A DNA stretch of 64,000 nucleotides from Endozoicomonas sp. GU-1. GTDB lineage: Bacteria; Pseudomonadota; Gammaproteobacteria; Pseudomonadales; Endozoicomonadaceae. Position 1 is the first letter of the stretch; the number at the start of each line of letters is the position of its first letter. This document shows, one piece after another, positions 1-8,122 of this stretch. A model generated the notes under the pieces. The model did no database searches. It worked only from the letters and a program-made list of their open reading frames with translations, and was not told where the DNA came from. A program made the translations under genes and the position numbers. The DNA lies in assembly GCF_027366395.1 (NCBI RefSeq), contig NZ_CP114771.1, positions 4,588,001 to 4,652,000 of the forward strand, written 5' to 3'.

Positions 1-384
1 CATAGCCCACGTTCAGAAGGTGTTTATCATGTGCCCGGTTCAACCCATGAACCCAATGAAGATGAGCAAGTGATAGCCAATGCTCGTTGGCGTAAATTTG
101 ATCGGGAGTATATCAGTACGGTAAAAGGAGACTCGCTTGATATCTCTTGGCTGAAAGACCGTTCCATTATAGATGCTGCCACCCTTGGTAAGCCCGAAAT
201 CCTTGCGGAAAAAGCCATGACAGAGATGGTGGAAGCTCTACAAGAGATCAACAACCTAATGTTGGCACTTGGAGCCAAAGAAGCCTCTGACAAACTAATC
301 AATACTCTAGCCAGTGAGTTTGATCTTGCGCCTCGTGAAGAGTTGGAAACCATTACCGAAAATGGTGAAGAGGTTGAGGCGTGA
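1..384 (+). CDS. hsdM: Type I restriction-modification DNA methyltransferase subunit M, 3' end (partial)
   Basis: The reading frame is open from the first base and ends at 384, so the gene begins upstream of the window; the GTG at 31 is not a real start. The visible 127 residues are the C-terminal helical tail of an N6-adenine methylase, with no catalytic motif present. The call rests on position: hsdS follows immediately with its start a few bases past this stop, the usual M-S coupling of type I systems. HsdM binds S-adenosylmethionine and methylates the site chosen by HsdS. The restriction subunit hsdR is not downstream, so an R-M-S order with hsdR outside the window is expected. Confidence 0.85.
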   Translation, partial: HSPRSEGVYHVPGSTHEPNEDEQVIANARWRKFDREYISTVKGDSLDISWLKDRSIIDAATLGKPEILAEKAMTEMVEALQEINNLMLALGAKEASDKLINTLASEFDLAPREELETITENGEEVEA

Positions 385-386
385 TT

Positions 387-1787
387 ATGGAAAAATTGCC
401 AGAAGGTTGGGAGCGGTGCAGGCTTGGTGACGTTGTACAGTACGGTAAAACAACCAAAGCAGAGATGTCCTCAGTTGCAGATGACGTTTGGATTCTAGAA
501 CTGGAAGACATTGAGAAAAATACATCAAAGCTGCTGAAACGGGTCACTTTCGCTGAGCGAGCATCAAAAAGTGCCAAAAATATTTTTAACGCAGGTGATG
601 TTCTTTATGGCAAGCTCCGCCCATACCTAAATAAGGTAATCATTGCTCAGGAAGACGGCATTTGCTCCTCCGAAATTATCCCGCTTTCGCCCGATAGCCG
701 TTATGTGGACAAAAGTTATTTGTTTTACTGGCTCAAGGGACAAGAGTTTTTGTCTTATGTTGATGCGGTAAGTTACGGCGTAAATATGCCAAGACTAGGC
801 ACTAAAGATGCTGTAAACGCTCCGTTTTTGCTTGCTCCTAAAGAGACTCAGACACAGATTGCTGAAAAACTGGATGACCTGCTGGGACAGGTTGCCACTA
901 TCCAAGCGCGCCTTGATCAATTACCTGCCATTATCAAGCAATTTCGACAGTCAGTACTCGTTGCAGCAGTTACAGGTAACTTAACGGAAGCCTCGCGATG
1001 TTCTCTGTCAGCAGAAATAGGACTTTCACCGATTTCCGTTGGACCATCCAAAGCCAAGATTCCGGAGACGTGGAGCTGGAAAAAGCTAACTGAACTCACT
1101 GCTCTTGAGTCTGGCCATACTCCCAGAAAATCTATCCCTGAATATTGGGAGAATGGTGATCAGTACTGGATTTGCCTTCAGGATATCCGTGCAGCACATG
1201 GTAAAGTCATTACAGATACAAAGTATAAGCCGACAGCACTTGGTATCGATAACTCAAGCGCAAGAATGCTTCCCAAAGGCACTGTATGCTTTTCACGGGA
1301 CATTTCTGTTGGTTTTACCACGATAATGGGTAAAGAAATGTCTACAACTCAGCATTTTGCAAACTGGATATGTGGAAGCGCGTTGAACAACTTTTATCTT
1401 ATGTATGCCTTCATGGCTGCACAGCATGACTTAACAATTGGAGGACAAGGAACGACTGTAAAAACGATTTATATGCCCGCATTGAAGGAGTTCTATCTCG
1501 TTACTCCTCCAATTGAAGAACAAAGAGAAATTGTTGAGAAGGTACAGTCCTATTTCGGTATGGCTGAAGTTCTTGAAGCCAGCCTGAGAAAGGCACAAGA
1601 ACATGTAGATAATATAACACAGAGTATCTTAGCCAAAGCCTTCCGAGGTGAACTGGTAGATCAGCAGGAAGGCGATGAATCCGCCGAAGTTTTGCTACAA
1701 AAAATCGCCGAGGCCCGCGTCGAAGCTGAACTGCTGGAAAAAGCCACCAAAAAAGCAACCCGAGGCAGAAAGACTGCCAAAGCCTGA
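387..1787 (+). CDS. hsdS: Type I restriction-modification specificity subunit S
   Basis: This protein of about 466 residues selects the DNA target of the HsdR-M-S complex. It has the two-half plan of HsdS. The first target-recognition domain covers roughly residues 1-150, followed by a conserved helix with QIAEKLDDLLGQ and QFRQSVLVAAVTG. The second domain follows (about 215-385), then another helix with EIVEKVQSYF and SILAKAFRGELV. The charged tail is normal for the family. I prefer ATG at 387 over GTG at 381 because GAGG at 376-379 sits 7 bases upstream of the ATG. Translation is probably coupled to hsdM. HsdS domains are often exchanged by recombination; nothing here shows that directly. 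Confidence 0.93.
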   Translation: MEKLPEGWERCRLGDVVQYGKTTKAEMSSVADDVWILELEDIEKNTSKLLKRVTFAERASKSAKNIFNAGDVLYGKLRPYLNKVIIAQEDGICSSEIIPLSPDSRYVDKSYLFYWLKGQEFLSYVDAVSYGVNMPRLGTKDAVNAPFLLAPKETQTQIAEKLDDLLGQVATIQARLDQLPAIIKQFRQSVLVAAVTGNLTEASRCSLSAEIGLSPISVGPSKAKIPETWSWKKLTELTALESGHTPRKSIPEYWENGDQYWICLQDIRAAHGKVITDTKYKPTALGIDNSSARMLPKGTVCFSRDISVGFTTIMGKEMSTTQHFANWICGSALNNFYLMYAFMAAQHDLTIGGQGTTVKTIYMPALKEFYLVTPPIEEQREIVEKVQSYFGMAEVLEASLRKAQEHVDNITQSILAKAFRGELVDQQEGDESAEVLLQKIAEARVEAELLEKATKKATRGRKTAKA

Positions 1788-1806
1788 ACCGATTTACCCA
1801 ATACCA

Positions 1807-1825
1807 GGTGGGCAATTAGCCCACC
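1807..1825. other. Short perfect hairpin between hsdS and gajA
   Basis: A 7-bp perfect stem (GGTGGGC/GCCCACC) closes a 5-base loop 20 bases after the hsdS stop. No T-run follows, so it is at best a weak terminator or an mRNA-stabilising end separating hsdS from the Gabija genes. Confidence 0.4.
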
Positions 1826-1878
1826 TCACCCCAAGCAAACCACCACTCTTTTGTCAGTAATAGCGAGCAATAAGACCG

Positions 1879-3219
1879 ATGAACATTGATCAGGTCATCC
1901 TGAAGGGATTCCGTAATTTCAACGATGCCACCATCAAATTTGCCCAGAACACCCTGGTCATTGGCGGTAATGATGTTGGGAAAAGCAACCTGATGCATGC
2001 ACTGCGCATGCTGCTGGATAAAAGCCTTTCCGATATGGATATCGAGCCGACTGAGCTGGATTTTCATATCGATAAGGATGGTAATCAGGCTGATACCTTT
2101 GAGATCACTATCGCTTTTTCAAAGGTTGAGGAGGATGCTGTTCTTTCTGTGCTGAAAGGGCATGTCAGCGACGAAGGTGAAACCTTTTTCCGGTACGTTG
2201 GGCAACGAAACGGATCAAGCTTTAAACTCTATATGGGGCACTCACTGGCTGACTTGGAAGAGATAGACAGCCGGTTCTATCTGAAGCATATCAACCTGAA
2301 ATACGTTCACTCACAACGAGATTTGCAGAAGTTTATCCAGAGAGAAAAACGCCACTTGCTGAAGTTTGCGCAAGAGAGCTTGAGTGATGAAGAAAAGGCG
2401 CATGATACAGACAAGCTTGCAGCTATCACCAGATCACTGGGAGTGATTAATGCTGATGTGAGCCAACTGAAATATGTAGCCAATGCAACCCGCCAGGTTA
2501 ACGATGAGCTGAAAGAGCTTGCTCACCACCATGCGGATTACAGGGTTCAGCTGGACTCCGGCGCTATCCAGGTAAATCAGTTCATCGAAAAACTTGAACT
2601 GGGTGCGAATACCAACGGCTCGCAGGTAATGTTGGGTGGTGACGGGCGTAATAACCAGATTTTGCTGGCACTTTGGAAGAGTAAGAGCGAACGCGAACAT
2701 GATCATAACAGCCAGGTGACCTTCTATGTTGTAGAAGAACCTGAAGCGCATCTTCACCCCCACCAACAGCGTAAACTGGCTCAGTACCTGAACACCTCGC
2801 TTCCTGGCCAATCTATCATTACATCCCACTCCCCACAGATAACTGCTAAATACAGCCCGGATTCGATTATCCGCTTGCTTAATGAAGATGGTGCAACTCG
2901 GGCTGCCAGTGAGGGTTGTTCAGACTGTATCAGTACCGCTTGGGATAATATGGGTTACCGGATGAGCATTCTTCCTGCAGAAGCTTTCTTTGCCAGTGCA
3001 GTTCTGCTCGTTGAGGGTCCATCGGAGGTGCTGTTCTATAGTACACTGGCAGAAAAGCTCGATATTGATCTGGACTTCTACAACATATCCATTCTTGCTG
3101 TGGATGGTGTTCAGTTTGAGGTGTATACCAAAATATTGAATGCCATGGGTATCCCATGGGCCATGCGGACGGATAATGATGTTTCAAAGATTACGGTAGA
3201 AAAAGTGCCTCGTCAGTAA
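1879..3219 (+). pseudogene. gajA: Gabija nuclease GajA, N-terminal three quarters (interrupted by an ISL3-type IS)
   Basis: OLD-family ATPase/nuclease. The N-terminal ABC-type ATPase shows a Walker A loop GGNDVGKSN (residues 29-37), the EEPEAHLHPHQQ Walker B/D-loop region (about 284-295) and the TSHSP switch. A TOPRIM domain begins at VLLVEGPSE (about 376) and carries a DxD-type motif DND at 432-434. The genuine sequence stops at base 3206, two bases into codon 443; the last residues and stop come from the inserted element. The rest of the gene resumes at 4589. Joined across the insertion the protein is 576 residues, very close to the known length of GajA. In Gabija, GajA nicks DNA and acts with the helicase GajB, which follows here. 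As it stands the protein lacks its C-terminal 134 residues and is probably inactive. Confidence 0.9.
3199..3206 (+). repeat. Target-site duplication of the ISL3-type element, left copy
   Basis: GAAAAAGT occurs here and again at 4581-4588, directly abutting the two ends of the inserted element. An 8-bp direct repeat is the ISL3-family signature and shows simple transposition into gajA. Confidence 0.93.
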
Positions 3220-4580
3220 AATCTGTGGGTCATTTCCGGTTCAGGTAACTTGCCAAGCGCATGATATAACGCAATTTCCGCACATCTGTAGGTTCTGAAA
3301 CCGTATGATTTTCTCGTAGTGAGTTTTATCTTGGTGTTCAGACCCTCAACGATACCGCTGGAATACGCCTTTTTCGCCTTGAACCAGTTCAGGATAAGTG
3401 GCTTGTGTCGTCGAACAGTTTTAGCAACTTTCTTCATCGGTTCTATCTTTGATCGCATCACTCTTGTACACCACCGGTCCAGGTATTTTCCTGCCCAGTG
3501 TGGTGAAATGTAGTCCCAGAACACTTGGAACTCTTCTCTGAGAAGATAGGCTCTGACACTTTTGAGGTTGTACTGAAGCACTGTGTTCAGCTTGATCTCT
3601 TCTTTCTCGGTCAGGTTCTCTTTTCGCTTGAGCAGACACCAGCGTGTTTTTTTCAGCACCGGTTCATAACCATCTGCCTGAAGCTGTTTGTGTTCCGTGG
3701 TCCTGACTTCATCAATGGCCTTATTCAGCATGGCAACGATATGAAAGCGATCCAGAATATGTAATGCTTGGCTGGCAAACACCGCAATCGCTTTTACGTA
3801 GGGTTGCCACATATCAGAACAGACATACTCCAACCGCTGGCTACGCTGTGTACCCAGGAAAGCGAAGAAGCTGCGAATCGTAGCTTCGGTACGCTCCTGA
3901 CCAACCCATAGTAGCCGTGTACAGTCGCGATCAATCTGGTAGACAACAGTCAAGTATTTATGGCCGATCTGATACGCCACCTCATCAACACCAATGGCCT
4001 TGATATTATCAAGTGAACGATGCTTCTTGCCCCACTCAACCACATACTCAACAGCATGGAAGACCTTCTCCCACGAGGTATTGAAAGTACGGGCGACCTC
4101 CTTCCAGGAGAGCTTTCTAGCCCAGTTTGCCAGAAACTGCATGTAAACTTTGGTGAGTTCCTTCTTGCCTTCAGCCCATGGAACCTGCTCAACCTTTACG
4201 CCACATGTCTTGCATTCAACCCTACGCATTTTGTAGAGCAGAAAAACCCTGATTCCCCAGAGAGGGACAAACTCGAAACGACGTTCAGCAAGACGGTCAT
4301 AGCCCGGAGCTGGTTGCTGACATCCTGAGCAAATAGCATGGCCGTTCTTGCGTGGGACCACGATGACATTGAATACTTCAGAGCCTTGATAGAGACCGAG
4401 TTTTACATCCTGATAAACAAATGACTTGAGTTTATGAACTTTATTGAGGATAGTTTTTATCAGCATCAGCGGCGTTTCTTCTTGTTTTTGTCTGCAAATA
4501 AAAACATACCTGAAATCAGCCGCTGGTGCTTTTTTTTTTCAAATTTGTTGATTTCTACCCACAGTTATCCCTGAAGAGCC
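3207..4580. mobile_element. ISL3-family insertion sequence (1374 bp) inside gajA
   Basis: The ends are imperfect inverted repeats of about 24 bp: GCCTCGTCAGTA...CTGTGGGT on the left and, reverse-complemented, GGCTCTTCAGGG...CTGTGGGT on the right. Both are flanked by the perfect 8-bp duplication GAAAAAGT. The single transposase gene lies on the minus strand and looks intact. Deleting 3207-4588 (element plus one duplication copy) leaves 1731 bases of open gajA frame, so the insertion should be reversible by precise excision. Intact ends, transposase and duplication indicate a recent event. Confidence 0.93.
3213..4466 (-). CDS. ISL3-family transposase
   Basis: 417 residues, the usual size for ISL3 transposases. 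The N-terminal part has a zinc-binding region (CSGCQQ, then CKTCG at about residues 42-86) and an HTH stretch. The DDE catalytic domain follows (GVDEVAYQ, VCSDMWQPY, then GIVEGLNTKIK with the glutamate near residue 375). It fills nearly the whole element between the inverted repeats, with its stop 7 bases inside the left end. There is no frameshift or internal stop, so it is probably functional. Confidence 0.95.
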   Translation of the reverse strand: MLIKTILNKVHKLKSFVYQDVKLGLYQGSEVFNVIVVPRKNGHAICSGCQQPAPGYDRLAERRFEFVPLWGIRVFLLYKMRRVECKTCGVKVEQVPWAEGKKELTKVYMQFLANWARKLSWKEVARTFNTSWEKVFHAVEYVVEWGKKHRSLDNIKAIGVDEVAYQIGHKYLTVVYQIDRDCTRLLWVGQERTEATIRSFFAFLGTQRSQRLEYVCSDMWQPYVKAIAVFASQALHILDRFHIVAMLNKAIDEVRTTEHKQLQADGYEPVLKKTRWCLLKRKENLTEKEEIKLNTVLQYNLKSVRAYLLREEFQVFWDYISPHWAGKYLDRWCTRVMRSKIEPMKKVAKTVRRHKPLILNWFKAKKAYSSGIVEGLNTKIKLTTRKSYGFRTYRCAEIALYHALGKLPEPEMTHRFY

Positions 4581-4588
4581 GAAAAAGT
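4581..4588 (+). repeat. Target-site duplication of the ISL3-type element, right copy
   Basis: GAAAAAGT, identical to 3199-3206, lies immediately outside the right inverted repeat (…GAAGAGCC). Confidence 0.93.
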
Positions 4589-4991
4589 AGAGTTAAGGCA
4601 GCTTGCTGGTGTTAATCGCTGTTATGCAATTGCAGGGATTGAGAAGCTACCCCATAGACCTAAAGAGACAACATCTCACTCCCTTGTGAGTGATGACACT
4701 TGGGGTACTGTGTCAGGAAGCGTGAACGCCTTGGGTATATACCTGTCAAAACAAGACTTGGAGTACGATCTCTCTCTTGAACTTCCTGTCGAGCTTTGCA
4801 CATTCGCAAATAAAGAGCTGGCTGATATTTCTGCCGCTGTGAAATATCTCCAGAAACAAAAAGCAATAAGGATGAGAAAGTTTCTGGGGCAGTATGGTGA
4901 GGCCTTGGAAACCATCCGTGGTGGGGAACTGGCAAAGCCACTTTTGTTCTGTCTGAACAAGGTTATGGAGGGGGCTACTGGTGATGAGTGA
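4589..4991 (+). pseudogene. gajA: Gabija nuclease GajA, C-terminal fragment
   Basis: This is the remaining 134 codons of gajA, in frame with the upstream part once the IS and one copy of its duplication are removed. It begins LRQLAGVNRCYAIAGIEK and completes the TOPRIM domain, ending in a helical tail. It has no convincing start of its own: the GTG at 4686 is internal and has no ribosome binding site. The stop TGA at 4989-4991 overlaps the start of gajB, the translational coupling typical of the gajAB pair. The fragment is unlikely to be translated usefully while the IS is present, although an outward promoter in the IS could still transcribe gajB. Confidence 0.88.
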
Positions 4992-6597
4992 CCTTACTTT
5001 CACTGAAGAGCAGCTGGAAGCAATAGAACATGATGGCAACATGGTTATCACAGCCTGTCCGGGAAGTGGTAAAACGACCGTTGTTGTTGAGAAAATTCGC
5101 AGAATTGTTCCAGAACTAAAGTCTTACCAAGGAGTTATCGGTATAACCTTTACGGTGAAAGCCAGCGAGGAATTAAAGAAACGGTGTAAAAAAAATGCCT
5201 TCGACACCAGGCAAAGCTTCTTCGGCACCATTGATAGCTTCTGTCTGAAAGAGATTATTTTCCCGTTTGCAAGTCATCTATGGGGGAGGGCTGAGTGCGA
5301 AGTTAAACCTGTCCTAAAAATGAGTGATGAAGAAAAAGCTGACTTTGGTGGATGGGACTGGGCAACTGAGCATTTTCAGGATTATGAAAATATTCTGAAA
5401 CAGTGGTATCACTCAGGCAAAATTCCCATGGCTGCTACTGGAGCCCTTGCTTGTCATATTCTTGATCATTCTCCTGCGTGTACCAGATATATCACGGCAA
5501 GATATAAAACTGTTTTTATAGATGAGTATCAGGACTCTTCACAGCCTCAGCACGAGCTATTTCTGAAGCTGGTGTCTTTGGGGTTAACGGGTATTGCTGT
5601 TGGAGATGAGGATCAAGCTATCTACGGGTTTCGGGATGGGAACAAAGAGTTCATCAGGCGGCTGATAGATAGTAATGATTTTGAAACCTTCCCCATTTTG
5701 ATAAATCATCGCTGTCATCCATCTATTTCAAACTATGCGCGAAGGGTGATACGACCAGAATGTGAACTCGCTCCTGCTGATGATCTGCGAGTTTACCGCG
5801 CAAGCCGAAGAGGTACTGTCATTGATCTCGGCAGAACTATTTCTGAATCTATACCGAATATAAAAGAAAGGTTAGATATCACTCATAACTCAGATATAGC
5901 CATTCTGGTCAGAGCCAAGAGAAGCTTACGAAAAGTTGCCGAAGGGATGACTGTTCTGCATCGAGTCCATGAAGATGACCCATTGTCGGATATTGGTGAT
6001 GAGCATGCAAAGTTATGCATTAACCTTTTACACTACCGCTTTGATAAACAGTTAACCGCGGAAGGAGTTATTTCAGAAAATCTGATGGAGGTGTCCAGCA
6101 AAGCTAAGTCCACGTCCCTAAGGCAACTGATCAAAAATGTCAGGAGCTGCGAAGATGAAGAACTATGTTCTGCAATACACTCAGTAACCACAGAGATGTT
6201 TCCTGGGCCTATCTCCCGTAGCGTTGCTGATACTTTACAAGTTGTGTTGGGTAACCCGGAGCTTCTTGCAAAATTCTACCCGGTCAACAAAGACGAAGTG
6301 CAGATTATGACTCTACACAAGGCCAAAGGACTTGAGTTTGATGTTGTCTTTCACCTCGACCTTTATGAGTGGTCTTTTCCTCTCAAAAGGCCTCAAGATG
6401 GCTGGAATACGCCAGCTGTTTATGTTGATTTGGAAGAGGATAAAAATCTGCATTACGTGGGGATCACTCGAGCCAGAAAGGCTTGCTACTTGTTGACGAG
6501 CCTACAGAGATTCAACTCAAGAGATGAAGTTAAGGGTGGTAGCCCGTCAGAATTCTTCGATTTGCCAGGTTTAGAGGGTCTCTATGAGCAAAAATAA
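4984..6597 (+). CDS. gajB: Gabija helicase GajB (UvrD/PcrA-like, superfamily 1)
   Basis: About 537 residues. Superfamily 1A helicase motifs appear in order: Q-motif region near LTFTEEQLEAIEH, Walker A CPGSGKTT, motif II FIDEYQDSSQ, motif III GDEDQAIYGFRDG, motif V IMTLHKAKGLEFD and motif VI YVGITRARKA. It is shorter than UvrD (about 720), matching the compact GajB of Gabija. The protein works with GajA to sense or degrade phage DNA. ATG 4984 is preferred to GTG 4981; GGAGGGG lies about 10 bases upstream. The frame is intact, so only its partner is damaged. Confidence 0.9.
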   Translation: MSDLTFTEEQLEAIEHDGNMVITACPGSGKTTVVVEKIRRIVPELKSYQGVIGITFTVKASEELKKRCKKNAFDTRQSFFGTIDSFCLKEIIFPFASHLWGRAECEVKPVLKMSDEEKADFGGWDWATEHFQDYENILKQWYHSGKIPMAATGALACHILDHSPACTRYITARYKTVFIDEYQDSSQPQHELFLKLVSLGLTGIAVGDEDQAIYGFRDGNKEFIRRLIDSNDFETFPILINHRCHPSISNYARRVIRPECELAPADDLRVYRASRRGTVIDLGRTISESIPNIKERLDITHNSDIAILVRAKRSLRKVAEGMTVLHRVHEDDPLSDIGDEHAKLCINLLHYRFDKQLTAEGVISENLMEVSSKAKSTSLRQLIKNVRSCEDEELCSAIHSVTTEMFPGPISRSVADTLQVVLGNPELLAKFYPVNKDEVQIMTLHKAKGLEFDVVFHLDLYEWSFPLKRPQDGWNTPAVYVDLEEDKNLHYVGITRARKACYLLTSLQRFNSRDEVKGGSPSEFFDLPGLEGLYEQK

Positions 6598-6734
6598 GTA
6601 TCAGCTGATGCGCAGTTACAAAATATCAGTAATTATCAGCTTTTTATCATGGATATATCAGTAGCGTGATTTTCTGCAATCTCTAACATTTACCGGGCCA
6701 TTCCGGCACCACAAACCAAAGGCAGGTAACTGTT

Positions 6735-6872
6735 ATGAGTAAGCAAGCAAACCACGAAGCTGACATGGTAAATGCAAACAAAGGTACTTCTGGTACTAAC
6801 ACAACCTATGACAAGAATCAGGGGAATCGTGGCAAGCAGATGAATCCTAATCAGACTGAAAAGAAAAAGTAG
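6735..6872 (+). CDS. Small hydrophilic protein of unknown function (45 residues)
   Basis: A short ORF starting at ATG 6735 encodes a 45-residue protein with no hydrophobic segment. It is rich in Asn, Lys, Gly and Gln, begins MSKQANHEADMVNANKG and ends in a lysine run. It sits 60 bases before the HTH gene and about 140 bases after gajB, all on the same strand. Size, composition and lack of membrane or signal sequence fit a small disordered or nucleic-acid-binding protein. The ORF is convincing in context, but I do not recognise a family and assign no function. Confidence 0.5.
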   Translation: MSKQANHEADMVNANKGTSGTNTTYDKNQGNRGKQMNPNQTEKKK

Positions 6873-6932
6873 GAACCTGTGGCGTCAGGCTCAGTTAAAT
6901 AACCTGATGCCATTTCTTCAGGAGCAGTACCG

Positions 6933-7817
6933 ATGACACAGGCTAAAGAGAAGAATAAACCATTCCGGCAAACCAAAAAGCTGATACGGATGGCTCTTGA
7001 AGATGGTTGGACCCAGACAGAGATTGCGAAAAAAGCCCGTGTAACACAAAGTGTGGTTAGTGGATGGGCTACCGGTAAGACTAAGGCAAAAGAAAACCAA
7101 ATTCAGTTTCTGCTTGATGAGTATGGCGACCGGCTACGAAATGGCTCCTGCCATGTGTACTGTCATGCAGAAAAGTATTATGAAGTCGATCAAAACCTGA
7201 CCAACTATCTGAAAAAGATCGATATCCCGCTCCCTGATAATTCATCTTATATTTCTTCCATAGAGCTGAGAACATTGATTAAGGCGGGAACCGGAGAGGA
7301 AGTAAGACTTCCTGCCGCATTGGTGTCAGAAAAAAGGGAAGAAATTTTCCAGGTTGATGCCCCCATCATTTTCCGATTTACCTTTCAGTGCGAGTTAATT
7401 GTTCATAAAAAAATCAGAAAGGTTTCAACTCATCGCTGGCTATTACATAACATGGGTAGGGGAGGATTCATACTGGCGAGACAATACCGGCGCACGCTTT
7501 CTGGTGAACAATCTAAGACGGAAAACAGGCGTAGGCAGCAGTTCAGTGAAAGTGGTGTGGAGGTCCCAAAAATTGCCAGCTTCCCTGACATTTTAATAGG
7601 TGGAAGCAATGATGAGGCGGGTCGTTGGTTGACTGATCTGGATGAATTGAAGACCACTGATGATCTGATTGCCAGGACAGAAAAGCTCGTAGAAGGGATG
7701 AAAGAAGTTATCAATATCCGACTGCATGACTTGGAGGTTGTTCTGTTCTTATTGAAAAAGGCTCTAATTGAAGCAGGTTTTCCTATAAAAGGGGTCAGAA
7801 AATTTGCAGCATTTTGA
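6933..7817 (+). CDS. HTH-domain DNA-binding protein of unknown function
   Basis: 294 residues. Residues about 10-60 form a helix-turn-helix (LIRMALEDGWTQTEIAKKAR followed by VTQSVVSGWATG), the Xre/HTH-23 style fold used for DNA recognition. The remaining 230 residues contain no motif I recognise; the C-terminal half is helical and charged. AGGAG at 6919-6923 supports the ATG at 6933. It is a possible regulator of the neighbouring defence genes, of the 45-residue gene or of the structured RNA whose promoter overlaps its stop codon; this is inferred from position only. Confidence 0.75.
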   Translation: MTQAKEKNKPFRQTKKLIRMALEDGWTQTEIAKKARVTQSVVSGWATGKTKAKENQIQFLLDEYGDRLRNGSCHVYCHAEKYYEVDQNLTNYLKKIDIPLPDNSSYISSIELRTLIKAGTGEEVRLPAALVSEKREEIFQVDAPIIFRFTFQCELIVHKKIRKVSTHRWLLHNMGRGGFILARQYRRTLSGEQSKTENRRRQQFSESGVEVPKIASFPDILIGGSNDEAGRWLTDLDELKTTDDLIARTEKLVEGMKEVINIRLHDLEVVLFLLKKALIEAGFPIKGVRKFAAF

Positions 7818-7823
7818 TATAAT
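7815..7823 (+). promoter_or_regulatory. Extended -10 promoter upstream of a structured RNA
   Basis: TGATATAAT (7815-7823) matches the extended -10 consensus TGnTATAAT exactly. The -35 region is weak, as is usual for extended -10 promoters. It overlaps the end of the HTH gene (stop 7815-7817) and points into a 290-base region with no credible ORF but strong hairpins. Confidence 0.6.
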
Positions 7824-7829
7824 TCAAAG

Positions 7830-8120
7830 AAACCCAAAGCCAAGAGCTGAAGGCTCAAAACCCGTCTGACAGGCACTCAGACATACCCTTGTTACCTGTC
7901 TTGAATGACGTGCCGTATAGCTCGACCGACGCAGTCCGTCGTTATGCCGCCGGTAACGCCTTGAAATAGGCCAATTTGAAGGGGTAGCAGGAGTTTGCCA
8001 TATCGTTTGGCTAGATGAAGGTTCTGTGTTCAGAACTGGTTTCGAAAGGCTCTCTACCAATAGGGATTGGGGTGGGCGAAACCGGGTATTCTTCTGTTGA
8101 GGAGAATGCCCGGTTTTTAT
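7830..8120 (+). ncRNA. Candidate structured non-coding RNA, about 290 nt
   Basis: There is no plausible coding gene between the HTH stop and 8123, but there are a promoter, a terminator and several perfect stems. These include a CGACG/CGTCG hairpin near 7926-7940, GTTCTG/CAGAAC at 8021-8036 (loop TGTT), a 7-bp GGTTTCG/CGAAACC helix at 8038-8044/8077-8083 enclosing CCAAT/ATTGG at 8057-8070, and longer-range GGCAC/GTGCC and GTTACC/GGTAAC pairings in the 5' half. The 8077-8083 strand overlaps the terminator stem (8081-8092) by three bases, so the two helices compete. It does not resemble tmRNA, 6S, RNase P or SRP RNA as I know them. Function unknown. Confidence 0.55.
8081..8119 (+). terminator. 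Rho-independent terminator of the structured RNA
   Basis: A 12-bp stem ACCGGGTATTCT/AGAATGCCCGGT (one G-U type pair) with a 10-base loop is followed by TTTTTATTTTT on the plus strand. It is oriented for the RNA candidate and also stands between it and the convergent gene ending at 8123. Confidence 0.85.
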
Positions 8121-8122
8121 TT

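Noticed and set aside
1807-1825. Strong terminator after hsdS
   Set aside because: The hairpin is perfect but lacks a T-run, so it is listed only as a hairpin.
4660-4991. Separate small gene before gajB
   Set aside because: It is the in-frame C-terminal part of gajA, cut off by the ISL3-type element; no independent start or ribosome site.
7830-8120. tmRNA, 6S or SRP RNA at the structured locus
   Set aside because: Length and conserved sequence blocks of those RNAs are not present; left as an orphan candidate.
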